From: Nostoc sp. NMS9
GTDB taxonomy: Bacteria; Cyanobacteriota; Cyanobacteriia; Cyanobacteriales; Nostocaceae
Direction: 5' to 3'
Length of the DNA stretch: 64,000 nucleotides
NCBI RefSeq assembly: GCF_017114995.1
Contig: NZ_JABXKL010000099.1
Span: 1-64,000 of the forward strand
Positions 50,559-59,441 of this stretch are shown one piece after another. Made by a program: the position numbers and the translations under genes. The notes below the pieces were generated by a model. The model saw only the letters and a program-made list of their open reading frames with translations. It was not told the origin of the DNA and did not search any database. Numbering within the stretch: the stretch's first letter is position 1; each line of letters starts with the position of its first letter.

Positions 50559-53500
50559 TTAAACTGAATCATTTTGAGGGATGGTAGAATTTAGTTTCGT
50601 CTGCGCCAGTGCCACCACAGCTTGAACTAACTCTTCTGGATCGAGGGGCTTGGTAACGTGCCGTTGATAGCCACTGTTTATCACTCGTTGGTAATCATCA
50701 ACTCTGGCATAAGCAGTCAAAGCGATCGCAGGAATCTTTCCCCCTTTTTCGGCGGTTAAAGCGCGGATCTGTTGGATCAGAGAATAGCCATCGACTTCGG
50801 GCATCCCAATATCACTGATTAAGACATCGGGTTGAAAGGATTCTAGGTTTGCCAATACTTCCGTCGCAGAGGCAACAGTCAGGACTTGCGCGCCGTATTC
50901 AGCAAGCAATACTGTTAATAATTCACGGGCATCGGGGTCATCATCAACTGTGAGAACTCTAATCCCTGTGAGTTCGAGTGCTGGTTGTGACAACTCATCT
51001 GTCTGCTTGATTTCCGGTTGAACATTCAGCAGTGGCAACTGGACTGTAAAGGTCGCTCCCAAGCCTTCACCAGGACTATCAGCCGCGATGGTGCCGCCGT
51101 GAGCCTCAACCAACTGCCGGACGATCGCTAACCCTAATCCTAACCCCCCATACTTGCGAGTAATTGAAACATCTTCCTGACGAAATGATTCAAAAATATA
51201 CGGGAGAAAATCTGGGTTAATGCCTTTGCCAGTGTCACTGACGCTAATCTGTGCCTGATCGTCAACTCGCTCTAGTCTGATTTCTACTCGTCCTCCCTTG
51301 GGGGTAAACTTGATCGCGTTGGAAAGTAAATTCCAAACGATCTGTTGAAGGCGGTTAGAATCTCCAGAGACTTGCCCAATATTTGGCAGTACTGAATGCA
51401 ACACAATTGATTTGGAAAGGGCTGCTGTATTTACTGTGTCGATCGCAGATTCAATCACAAATGCCAAATTCACAGGAGCCGCATCTATGCTGAGTTTGCC
51501 GCGCAGAATCTTGGCTACATCCAGCAAGTCATCAATCAGTTGAGTTTGCAGTTTGGCGTTGCGTTCAATGGTGGCTAAAGCTTCAGCCGTTTTAGCTTCA
51601 CTAAATTTGCGGGTTTGCAGCAGTTTTGTCCAGCCGAGAATCGGGTTGAGAGGCGATCGCAATTCGTGGGAGAGAATGGCCAGAAACTCATCTTTGATCC
51701 GATTAGCGCGTTCGGCTTCTGCTCTTGCTGCTTGTTCTAGTTGCAATAGGCGATCGCGTTCGATTTCAGCTTGTTTGCGATCGGTGATGTCTCGTGAAAT
51801 CAATAAAATTCGTTCCACCTGCCCAAAGGCATCCAGAATCGGGCTAACGACCACTTCCCACCATTTCGGAGTGCCTTTTACAGTTGGGCAGTATCCGTGA
51901 AAAATGCTGACTTGGCCTGCTTTAGTGGCAGCGAGTGCCTGCTCTGCTTCTTGCCGATAGCTGCCTTCCCAGAAACAGAGCCATTCAGTATTGAGATAAT
52001 TTAAGTCGTCAATTTCCATCAAACACAGTCCACCTGTATTCATATACAGGAGCCGCCCATCAAGACTTAATACCTTGATACAATCAGAACTGCTGTCTAA
52101 AATGCGGTTTTTAAATTCTTCACTCTGGCGCAGGGCTGCAAGAGAGCGTTTGTGATCGCTGATGTCTTCGGCAATACCTGCAAACCGATAAATCTCTCCT
52201 GTTTCATCTCGCAGTGGAAAGCAGCGATCGTGAACCCAGCGAATACTACCATCAGGTAAAATAATCCGATACTGCTCATCAAATTTACCTGCGACAGCTT
52301 TTTCCTGAAATGCTCTCTGGGTCGATTCTCGATCCTCCGGGTGAATCCGATCGACCCATGCTTGTTGTCCTTGATACAATTCCTGCGGGTTCAATCCCCA
52401 CAGGCGTTCGTAGGCAGGACTGACATAGCTGACTCGGTTTTCCGCCACTTCTCTAATCCAGAACACCGCATCAATATTTTCTGCAAGCTGCCGAAAACGT
52501 TCCTCACTCTCGCGCAGAGCTTCGGCTGACCGTTTGCGTTCGGTAATATCTAGATCGATACCCGCCATCTGAATTGGTTGTCTGTGTTGGTCGTAGAACA
52601 CCTTGCCCTGGCTCAGTGCCCATCGAATTCTACCGTTTGGGTAGACTACCCGAAATTCAATGTCATAGTCTTCTCCGGTGGCGACAGCACGAGCTACAGC
52701 TGCCAGCACGCGATCGCGATCGTCAAGGTGCAATCGCGCGACAAACATATCAAATGAGCCGTCAAACTCTCCTGGTTGCATTCCAAATAAGGCTTCCAGG
52801 TTATCTGACCAGGAAATTTTTCCCGTTTTGATGTTCCAGTTCCACGTTCCCATCCGAGAGGCTGAGAGTGCTAATTGTAGCCGTTCTTCGCTCTGGCGCA
52901 GTTCCGCTTCTACCTGTTGGCGTTCCTTTAGTTCATGCTGTGCCTGCTGATATAGTTCTGCCTGTCGCAACGCGATACTTACCTGAATTGCCAGTTCTTT
53001 GAGCAAGTCAATCTCTAAGGGTTGCCACGAGTGAGGGGAAGCACAATGATGAGCAATCAGCAATCCCCAAAACTGGTTGTCTTGCAGAATTGGCACGACC
53101 AGATTAGCTTTCACTTGAAACTGAGCCAGCAATTCAACGTGGCATCGGTCAATACTGCTATCCTGAATATCAGATATTGCAGTTACGCAACCCTGATGAT
53201 CACGTTCGATATAATTCTTGACAAAAGCGGGATCGGAGCTTAAATTTTCCGGTCGATTCCATGCGAGGTAGTTCTCAGCTAGGCAAGGATCGTGGATCGT
53301 CGCAAAGAGCAGTGATCGCCACTCTGCCCCAACGGATTCTGCTACTACTGTGCCATCCCCGTCAGGTTTTAATCGAAAAACCAGGACGCGATCGGTGTGG
53401 AGAAACTGCCGGACTTGCGCTACGGTTGTCTGAAGAATTTCATCTAGATTCAGCGATTGGTGAATTTGCTGGGTAATATGTGCGACTACGCGCTCTCGGT

Positions 53501-53921
53501 CAATACGCTGTTGCAGTTGGGTGCGTAACTGCACTGTTGCAATTGCCCCATTTACTGCTATTTGCAGCCCTTCTGGGGTAATTTGTTCTTTGACCAAATA
53601 ATCTTGTGCGCCCGCTTTCATCGCCTGAACTGCGATCGCCTCATTGCCCTGGCCTGTAACAACAATCACAGGTAAGCACGGCTGTTGGCTCAGGGATTGC
53701 AATTGAGCGATAAATTCCAGTCCGTCCACATCGGGCAGTCGATAATCAAGCAACACAACATCGGGCTGGTGTTGCTGCCAAAGTTCTAGTCCTTGCCGTC
53801 CTAAAGTTGCTTCTAAAAGTGTATAGGAATACTCGCGATCGCGCAGCAAACACCGCCGATAGAGTTCTCGATCTTCTGGCGAATCATCGACAATTAAGAC
53901 AATGCGCGATCTCTGACTCAT
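50559..53921 (-). CDS. Hybrid histidine kinase with cyanobacteriochrome GAF
   Basis: About 1120 residues from the ATG at 53921, just inside the end of the upstream regulator. Order: receiver (5-125, VLIVDD, VLLDYRLPD), GAF (160-335), PAS (345-470), PAS (475-600), PAS (605-725), HisKA with AILSHELRSPLNPILGW (745-815), HATPase with LGLGLAIVRQLVEAHGG (855-970), and a C-terminal receiver (from about 990). The GAF domain has the Cys-His pair RCHVELLAQFQVKANL (Cys260) and WGLLIAHHC of cyanobacteriochromes. It also has DPCL at 211-214, close to the DXCF motif with a second Cys (213). It should bind a bilin and sense light, without a phytochrome PHY domain. It ends the operon begun by the phytochrome. 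Confidence 0.88.
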   Translation of the reverse strand: MSQRSRIVLIVDDSPEDRELYRRCLLRDREYSYTLLEATLGRQGLELWQQHQPDVVLLDYRLPDVDGLEFIAQLQSLSQQPCLPVIVVTGQGNEAIAVQAMKAGAQDYLVKEQITPEGLQIAVNGAIATVQLRTQLQQRIDRERVVAHITQQIHQSLNLDEILQTTVAQVRQFLHTDRVLVFRLKPDGDGTVVAESVGAEWRSLLFATIHDPCLAENYLAWNRPENLSSDPAFVKNYIERDHQGCVTAISDIQDSSIDRCHVELLAQFQVKANLVVPILQDNQFWGLLIAHHCASPHSWQPLEIDLLKELAIQVSIALRQAELYQQAQHELKERQQVEAELRQSEERLQLALSASRMGTWNWNIKTGKISWSDNLEALFGMQPGEFDGSFDMFVARLHLDDRDRVLAAVARAVATGEDYDIEFRVVYPNGRIRWALSQGKVFYDQHRQPIQMAGIDLDITERKRSAEALRESEERFRQLAENIDAVFWIREVAENRVSYVSPAYERLWGLNPQELYQGQQAWVDRIHPEDRESTQRAFQEKAVAGKFDEQYRIILPDGSIRWVHDRCFPLRDETGEIYRFAGIAEDISDHKRSLAALRQSEEFKNRILDSSSDCIKVLSLDGRLLYMNTGGLCLMEIDDLNYLNTEWLCFWEGSYRQEAEQALAATKAGQVSIFHGYCPTVKGTPKWWEVVVSPILDAFGQVERILLISRDITDRKQAEIERDRLLQLEQAARAEAERANRIKDEFLAILSHELRSPLNPILGWTKLLQTRKFSEAKTAEALATIERNAKLQTQLIDDLLDVAKILRGKLSIDAAPVNLAFVIESAIDTVNTAALSKSIVLHSVLPNIGQVSGDSNRLQQIVWNLLSNAIKFTPKGGRVEIRLERVDDQAQISVSDTGKGINPDFLPYIFESFRQEDVSITRKYGGLGLGLAIVRQLVEAHGGTIAADSPGEGLGATFTVQLPLLNVQPEIKQTDELSQPALELTGIRVLTVDDDPDARELLTVLLAEYGAQVLTVASATEVLANLESFQPDVLISDIGMPEVDGYSLIQQIRALTAEKGGKIPAIALTAYARVDDYQRVINSGYQRHVTKPLDPEELVQAVVALAQTKLNSTIPQNDSV

Positions 53922-53923
53922 AA

Positions 53924-54397
53924 CTAATCCTTCGGGCAATCGGGCAGTGTCGTCACTTCAAACCAATACTCTACCAGCATCTGAATATCTCGTTTCAGTT
54001 GAGCAAAATTGATCGGCTTAACGATGTAACTGTTGACTCCATATCGATAGCATACTTCGATATCTTTGGGATTGTTAGAGGTGGTAAACACCACGACCGG
54101 AATCATGTTTAAGTTGTCATCCTGTTTAATTCGGCGCAACACTTCTCGTCCATCGGTTCCAGGCAGGTTCAAATCAAGCACAATCAAGCCTGGACGGGGC
54201 GCACTTTCGCGTTCAACATAGCTGCCAGTTCGATAAAGAAACGCCAAAGCTTGTTCCCCATTTACACACCGCTGAATGGGGATCGCAATGGTAGATCGCC
54301 CTAGAAATCGTTGCAGTGCCTCAAAATCTTCGTTGCTGTCCTCCACAATTAAAAGTAATGGTGTTTCCCTGAAAGGAGAAGCTGAAAAGCTAGTCAT
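53924..54397 (-). CDS. Rcp-type response regulator
   Basis: Single receiver of 157 residues: PLLLIVEDSNEDFEALQRFL, QRCVNGEQALAFLYRTG, LIVLDLNLPGTDGREVLRRI with the phospho-acceptor Asp, VVFTTS, and GVNSYIVKPINFAQLKRD with the Lys. This is the Rcp1/RcpA/RcpB type that receives phosphate from phytochrome kinases. The start overlaps the phytochrome stop (ATGA) and the stop overlaps the start of the hybrid kinase, so all three should be translated together. No output domain; it probably acts by protein contact. Confidence 0.93.
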   Translation of the reverse strand: MTSFSASPFRETPLLLIVEDSNEDFEALQRFLGRSTIAIPIQRCVNGEQALAFLYRTGSYVERESAPRPGLIVLDLNLPGTDGREVLRRIKQDDNLNMIPVVVFTTSNNPKDIEVCYRYGVNSYIVKPINFAQLKRDIQMLVEYWFEVTTLPDCPKD

Positions 54398-56655
54398 GTA
54401 TTTGCCTCCACTGACAGGGTGAAGTAAAACGTACTACCAAGAGTTGGGGTAGATTCCACCCAAATTCTACCACCGTGCCGTTCCACGATTTTGCGGGCTA
54501 TGGTTAACCCTACCCCAGTTCCACCGCCAAAGTCATCTCGTCCATGTAAGCGGCGGAATATCTGAAAGATTTTTTCGAGATGTTCTTCGGGGATGCCAAT
54601 GCCGTTATCACGAACGTAAAAAGTCACAGAAGTAGAAGCTACTCTTCTTTCCCTATTTTCTTCGATGAAACCAACTTCCACCCACTTTTCAGGTTTATCA
54701 TTATACTTAATAGCGTTGCTGATCAGGTTGGTGAAGAGTTCATTGATCTGAGCGCGATCGCATTCAACGTTCTTAAAGGGTTGAGGAATGCGAAACTCAA
54801 CTTCACTCTGCTGCGGTCGAGCAATAGTCAACGTGGTGATTGCCTGCTGCACTAACTCATTCAGATTAACTGGTTGCCGGATCAGTTCGGCGCGTCCCAA
54901 TCTGGAAAAATGAAGAAGTGAATTAATCAGGTCTTCCATTCGCTGCGTCAGCCGCACCAGGGTTTGGAGTTTCGCAATCCCATCGTCATTCAGTACGTCT
55001 GCATAGTCCTCCATTAAGAAGTTAGCATAGTTGTAAATTCCCCGCAGCGGTTCTTTCAGGTCATGGGAGGCAACGTAGGCGAAGGAATCGAGTTCTTCGT
55101 TACTCCGTTGTAATTCAAAATTCATCGATGCCAGTTTGTCTGCTTGCCGCAACACAACGCCCACAACCAGGCTTCGCAGTTCAGCAACCGCTTCAACTTC
55201 ACAGGGTTTCCAGGGTAGGGCATACCCTTGCATTGTTTCTTGCCATAATTCAAAGGATTTGCGGGGAGACATTCGGAAACTGCCATCTGACAAAACTTCC
55301 ATAGGCTTGTTGGGATTGCCGCCCCAATTCACCGTTTGAATTACTTCTGGACGAAACCAGAGAATGTAATTGTGATGAACTCTAGAAATTTCTAGGGCTA
55401 AAACGCCACTGGCGATCGCTTTAAATGACTCGGCGGCTGGGTAATCTTTCGTGAGTGATCGGGTCTCAAACAAGTTATGATACAGGTGAGGTTTAATCCA
55501 ATCAAGTAAGGCGTGAACCTCTTCCTCTGATGGCGTTTTACCCACTCGAATACACTGGTTGCCACTGCATATCACCGCTCCCGTGGCACTGGTCAGATTC
55601 AGTAATTGAGATTTTAATTGCACCATCCCATCCAAGAAACACTCAGCCTGAGACAAACCTTCCACAAATTGAGTTTGCAATGATTTCAATTGCCTTTTGT
55701 AATCAATATCTTCACTGGCTTCTTTGTTTGCCAGTTCTACAGACATCACCTGTCCAATGAACTCGCACATAGTGCGGATATTGTAAGAAACATATTTGGG
55801 CGAGGAATGATGACAGGAAATCAATCCCCAAAGCTTTTGATCCTGCATCAGAGAAATAGACATAGAGGCGGTCACGCCCATATTTTGCAGGTACTCTAGA
55901 TGAATCGGAGAAACACTCCGCAACACCGATAAACTGAGATCCAGCGGTTGATTTGTTAAGGGATTGTTCGCTGGAATTAAGGCGACAGGCTGATAGCTGG
56001 CATCTGGAATCAGCCGCAGCCAGTTGAGAGTGTATAGCTGTCGGGCTTGCTTGGGAATGTCAGAGGGCGGATAGTGTAAATCCAAATAGGGCGTTTCCTG
56101 ATTGGTTTCTTCAGCGATTACCCTGCCTGCCCCTTCCTGATCAAATCGATAGACCATGACGCGATCAAAGCCAGTGATTCGCCGGACTTCTGTAACCACA
56201 ATCTGGCACATTTCCAGCAGCATTGGTGCTTTCTGAATACGGGTAATCGTTCCTCTTACCTGTTGATAGAAGTCAAAAAAGCCTGTTTTGCCCTTCGCTT
56301 TTTTCTGCTCTAATTCCAGAATAATGATATTATCTAAACGATGTACAATGCCATCAAAAAAAATTAATTTATTCAGATATTTGATAGACAGGTTAAGGGG
56401 ATTAACGCTCTCAAAATTCTCTGCCAGACATTGTTGAATCAGCTTAATCTGCTTGGCATCGAGTAAATCTGACAGCGACTTGTTCAGCAATTCTTCAGGT
56501 TGACGACCAACAAATTCCTGGGTGTTTCTGCTCACCTGAAGGATTTCCAGAGTAGGATCTTGCAAAACTAGTAAAACCCCGTGAGGCTGAATCAGACTTG
56601 GAATATGGATCAGTTCGCGATCGCAGTTTGTCAAATCAATGATCTCATCAGTCAT
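54394..56655 (-). CDS. Bacteriophytochrome histidine kinase (CphB/AphB type)
   Basis: Protein of 753 residues. It has PAS (15-115), GAF (140-305, with DLHYPPSDIPKQARQLYTLN and NWLRLIPDASYQPV), PHY (320-500), HisKA with FAYVASHDLKEPLRGIYNYA (525-590, phospho-acceptor His) and HATPase with GTGVGLTIARKIVERHGG (630-750). The usual phytochrome Cys of the GAF domain (SVLRSVS-x-CH) is replaced by Ile (SVLRSVSPIHLEYL). Instead Cys11 stands in LTNCDRELIHIPSLIQPHG, the position used by bacteriophytochromes for biliverdin. It therefore probably binds biliverdin and responds to red/far-red light. Its partners follow directly: Rcp regulator and cyanobacteriochrome hybrid kinase. Confidence 0.93.
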   Translation of the reverse strand: MTDEIIDLTNCDRELIHIPSLIQPHGVLLVLQDPTLEILQVSRNTQEFVGRQPEELLNKSLSDLLDAKQIKLIQQCLAENFESVNPLNLSIKYLNKLIFFDGIVHRLDNIIILELEQKKAKGKTGFFDFYQQVRGTITRIQKAPMLLEMCQIVVTEVRRITGFDRVMVYRFDQEGAGRVIAEETNQETPYLDLHYPPSDIPKQARQLYTLNWLRLIPDASYQPVALIPANNPLTNQPLDLSLSVLRSVSPIHLEYLQNMGVTASMSISLMQDQKLWGLISCHHSSPKYVSYNIRTMCEFIGQVMSVELANKEASEDIDYKRQLKSLQTQFVEGLSQAECFLDGMVQLKSQLLNLTSATGAVICSGNQCIRVGKTPSEEEVHALLDWIKPHLYHNLFETRSLTKDYPAAESFKAIASGVLALEISRVHHNYILWFRPEVIQTVNWGGNPNKPMEVLSDGSFRMSPRKSFELWQETMQGYALPWKPCEVEAVAELRSLVVGVVLRQADKLASMNFELQRSNEELDSFAYVASHDLKEPLRGIYNYANFLMEDYADVLNDDGIAKLQTLVRLTQRMEDLINSLLHFSRLGRAELIRQPVNLNELVQQAITTLTIARPQQSEVEFRIPQPFKNVECDRAQINELFTNLISNAIKYNDKPEKWVEVGFIEENRERRVASTSVTFYVRDNGIGIPEEHLEKIFQIFRRLHGRDDFGGGTGVGLTIARKIVERHGGRIWVESTPTLGSTFYFTLSVEANT

Positions 56656-56870
56656 TCTCAGTTTCTCAAACTCCTCATTAAAACTCTGGGATAAATCAGA
56701 AATGTTGAATATGTAGTTAGAATAGAGATTTATTAAGTCAAATTATTTCTTTTTAGCTGTTTATATTTTTAATTATATTTAACTGACTAATAAAACTCTC
56801 TATAAAATATACAGGTTTTAAATAGATACTTTAACTATAGCAATCCTGAATCAAACGCGCATAAACAAGT

Positions 56871-56895
56871 CCCTGACTTTTCCAAAAAGTCGGGG
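56871..56895 (-). terminator. Probable terminator after xseB
   Basis: CCCTGACTTTT pairs with AAAAGTCGGGG around a two- to three-base loop, and the flanks AACAAGT/TTCTGTT extend the pairing imperfectly. In the minus direction it lies about 50 bases after the xseB stop. The T-run is weak. Confidence 0.5.
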
Positions 56896-56946
56896 TTCTG
56901 TTGGTTTGAATTTGACTGTTTCAGCCTTGATATCAGGCTCTGGCTT

Positions 56947-57174
56947 CTACTCTTGGCTTAATGTTTCAATCAACAAATCCACCTGCTGTTGTCGTTGCTG
57001 CAAAAAACCTTCGCACTGACGTAAATACTCTACAGCAGTTGCAAATTGGTCAAACACAGCTTCCAATTCCAACTCACCCGCCTCAATGCGAGTAATAATT
57101 CCTTCTATCTCAGCAACCTTCGCCTCATAATTCCAACCCTCCTCAGAACTAGAAGCACCCTTACGTTTAACCAT
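56947..57174 (-). CDS. xseB: Exodeoxyribonuclease VII small subunit
   Basis: Protein of 75 residues matching the small helical subunit of exonuclease VII: YEAKVAEIEGIITRIEAGEL, ELEAVFDQFATAVEYLRQCE, FLQQRQQQVDLLIETL. Several copies bind one XseA. It overlaps the end of xseA by eight bases (start inside the xseA end), so translation is coupled. Length is normal. Confidence 0.93.
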   Translation of the reverse strand: MVKRKGASSSEEGWNYEAKVAEIEGIITRIEAGELELEAVFDQFATAVEYLRQCEGFLQQRQQQVDLLIETLSQE

Positions 57175-58435
57175 TCAACTCTCCATGTTCTCTGCGCCTC
57201 TGCGGTTCATTCACTTCCATAACCTTCACTTTAACCCCACCCTGCCCCAACTGAATCACTAAATCTTGCCCCACAGCCAATTCAGTTGCCGAACGAGCGA
57301 TCGCTCCATTTTCCCGCCTCACCACTGCATAACCACGCTGTAACACCGCTTTCGGGTCAAGACTAGCCAACTTTTGCCGCAATAATTCTAAATGCTGGGT
57401 TGCTTGCTGCGATCGCCCCGTCGTAATTTGCACCAAATGCTGACGTTTCCAAGCTAGCTTTTCCACCTCCTGCTGCACTTGCCGATCTAACCGCAAACGT
57501 CGCAAACGGTTCCGTAATACTTGCAGTTTATTTTCAGCATTTTCTCTAAAGTCATGCACTGTCTCATGTAAAGCCACAACTCGCTGGCGATGCTCAGTAT
57601 ACAACTCTGAAAGTGGTGGCACAACCATTTCTGCTGCCGCAGTGGGTGTATGCACACATACATCTGCGACTAAATCTGCTAAAGATTCATCTCGTTGATG
57701 TCCGATCCCAGTAATTACAGGAATAGAACAACTAGCAAGCGATCGCACCACTCGTTCATCATTAAAGCAAGCCAACTCTTCCACCGCACCACCACCCCGC
57801 GATAAAATTAGCACTTCGGCGCGACCATCTCTTTCCACCCGCTCAATTGCTTTGACGATAGATTCTGGCGCTTGCTCACCTTGTACTGTCGCCGGAGAAA
57901 ACAAAACGTGTAAACCTGGATACCTTTGCTTGAGGGTTTTTTGAATATCGCCCCAAGCAGCAGCCGTTGGTGAAGTGACAACAGCGATCGTTTGGGGATG
58001 AGTTGGGAGCGATCGCTTTCTTTGGGCGTCGAACAATCCCTCAGCCAGCAAGCGATTTTTTAATTGTTGATAGCGCAGCGCCTGTAAACCAACACCAGCA
58101 GGTAGAGTCTGCCAAACTGATAACTGATACTCTCCCCGTTGCGGATAGACGCGAATACTGCCCAAAATAATTATCTGCTCACCAGGAACAGGCATTTGGG
58201 CGAGTTTTGCCAATTGGCTATTCCATACTACACACTTAATTCCGGCAGTGCGATCGGTATCTTGTAGCGTAAAAAACAACCCACTGCGATGGTTGTTAGC
58301 GCTAGAAACTTCACCAGTTACCCAAACTTGCCGTAATTGTTCATCTTGCTCTAACAGCAAGCGGATATAGTCAGTTAATCCAGATACTGAAAGCGCAGTA
58401 TCAAGAATCAGAGAATCGGGAAGGTCAAAAGTCAT
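57167..58435 (-). CDS. xseA: Exodeoxyribonuclease VII large subunit
   Basis: About 422 residues from the ATG at 58435 (MTFDLPDSLILDTALSVSGL), which fits the family better than starts 42-57 bases upstream. XseA degrades single-stranded DNA from both ends. It has the OB-fold (VWVTGEVSSANNHRSGLFFTLQD), the catalytic part with RGGGAVEELACFNDERVVRS and PVITGIGHQRDESLADLVAD (conserved Gly-His and Asp), THPTAAAEMV-like VHTPTAAAEMV, and a long coiled-coil C-terminus. It is followed by xseB. A decayed copy of its 3' end is found at 49543. Confidence 0.94.
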   Translation of the reverse strand: MTFDLPDSLILDTALSVSGLTDYIRLLLEQDEQLRQVWVTGEVSSANNHRSGLFFTLQDTDRTAGIKCVVWNSQLAKLAQMPVPGEQIIILGSIRVYPQRGEYQLSVWQTLPAGVGLQALRYQQLKNRLLAEGLFDAQRKRSLPTHPQTIAVVTSPTAAAWGDIQKTLKQRYPGLHVLFSPATVQGEQAPESIVKAIERVERDGRAEVLILSRGGGAVEELACFNDERVVRSLASCSIPVITGIGHQRDESLADLVADVCVHTPTAAAEMVVPPLSELYTEHRQRVVALHETVHDFRENAENKLQVLRNRLRRLRLDRQVQQEVEKLAWKRQHLVQITTGRSQQATQHLELLRQKLASLDPKAVLQRGYAVVRRENGAIARSATELAVGQDLVIQLGQGGVKVKVMEVNEPQRRREHGELNG

Positions 58436-58495
58436 TAAAGATGCCTGAAAGCATTTGTGCTGGAGCGATTTTAGCATTTTAATGAAAACCAAAGG

Positions 58496-58778
58496 CTAAC
58501 CCAGTAAACGCTTTAATCTTTTGTAGACATCATCATCATTGCGCTTACCGACTAAAATCACTTCTACTAAATTTTGATCAGGAAAATACCTGTAAACAAT
58601 TCGATATTCACCAACTATCAACTCGATATAAACCCTGATAACCAGATAGCTGCTCACTATCAGCAGGTAAAGGCTCAACATTCAAAGCCAAAACCTTTTT
58701 TGCAATCTGTGCTGCTATTTTAGGCTGTAAACCGTTCAGAAAATCAAGAACAGTTGCTAGACCATCAAGCTTCGCCAT
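58496..58778 (-). pseudogene. RelE/ParE-type toxin with frameshift
   Basis: From the ATG at 58778 the frame reads MAKLDGLATVLDFLNGLQPK and VLALNVEPLPADSEQLSGYQ, the start of a RelE/ParE-type toxin, then stops after YRVDSW. One extra T at about 58632 (agttggtgaat for agtggtgaat) explains it. In the next frame the rest follows: GEYRIVYRYFPDQNLVEVIL, then VGKRNDDDVYKRLKRLLG, the typical toxin end. The ATG lies inside the end of the antitoxin gene, the usual toxin-antitoxin overlap. With the shift no toxin is made. Confidence 0.8.
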
Positions 58779-59034
58779 CAGCTAAATGCTCTAATGCAGA
58801 TATAAAAGCCTCTGTACCGATCATTTTAGACTGACTCAGAGCAACTTCAGCAGCTTGACCGAAAACCATATCCTCTAATTCTTCCAGCCGATTAATTAAT
58901 TTTTGGTAGCTCTCTGCTGAGATAATCACGTGGCTAGGCCGTGATTGCTTAGTTAGTAGAACTGGCTCAGTAGCAGCCTTGTCAAAAACCTCACCGTGTT
59001 TGTTACGAGCATCTGTGAGAGTATAGGTCTGCAT
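58765..59034 (-). CDS. Phd/YefM-type antitoxin
   Basis: About 89 residues from the ATG at 59034 (MQTYTLTDARNKHGEVFDKA); an ATG at 59058 would add eight. It matches the Phd/YefM family, which binds the operator and neutralises a RelE-type toxin: TEPVLLTKQSRPSHVIISAE, SYQKLINRLEELEDMVFG and a flexible acidic tail (TEAFISALEHLADGEA). It overlaps the start of the toxin frame, which is broken by a frameshift. Confidence 0.88.
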   Translation of the reverse strand: MQTYTLTDARNKHGEVFDKAATEPVLLTKQSRPSHVIISAESYQKLINRLEELEDMVFGQAAEVALSQSKMIGTEAFISALEHLADGEA

Positions 59035-59163
59035 AGTGATTTTGACTATTTTAGACATTTTGACTATATTTTAGCAGATAACTCTTCTCATCTCAATTTT
59101 GGCTTAACAGAACTTGCTGCTCGTTTATGTAAATAGAATAGTTACGTAGAGAAGAATTCAGCA

Positions 59164-59410
59164 ATGAACATCGTTATTTCTGATCAAATTTTAGCTGCAA
59201 CCCGCATGGCTGAGATTGAACTGAAAAAAGAAATTGCCGCTATGCTCCTTGGGAAGGAAAAACTCACCTTCGCTCAAGCCAGTCGTTTGGTAGAGATGAA
59301 CCGCATTGCGTTTCAGTATCTACTCGCAAAACCTCAAATTCCGGTTCACTATGGTGGTAGATGATTTTGAAAAATATATCAAAAACTTACAAGAGATGGA
59401 CAGACTGTGA
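59164..59410 (+). pseudogene. UPF0175 antitoxin-like gene, frameshifted, with toxin stub
   Basis: Frame MNIVISDQILAATRMAEIEL, KKEIAAMLLGKEKLTFAQAS and IAFQYLLAKPQIPVHYGG matches UPF0175. An extra G at about 59352 changes the end; the other frame gives VDDFEKYIKNLQEMDRL, the normal C-terminus. The partner toxin should follow: from the GTG at 59409 the text VIIVSNAP corresponds to the start of a DUF3368/PIN-type toxin, but it stops matching after seven codons. So the antitoxin is damaged and the toxin is lost. Confidence 0.7.
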
Positions 59411-59441
59411 TTATTGTTAGTAATGCACCACATTTTAATAG

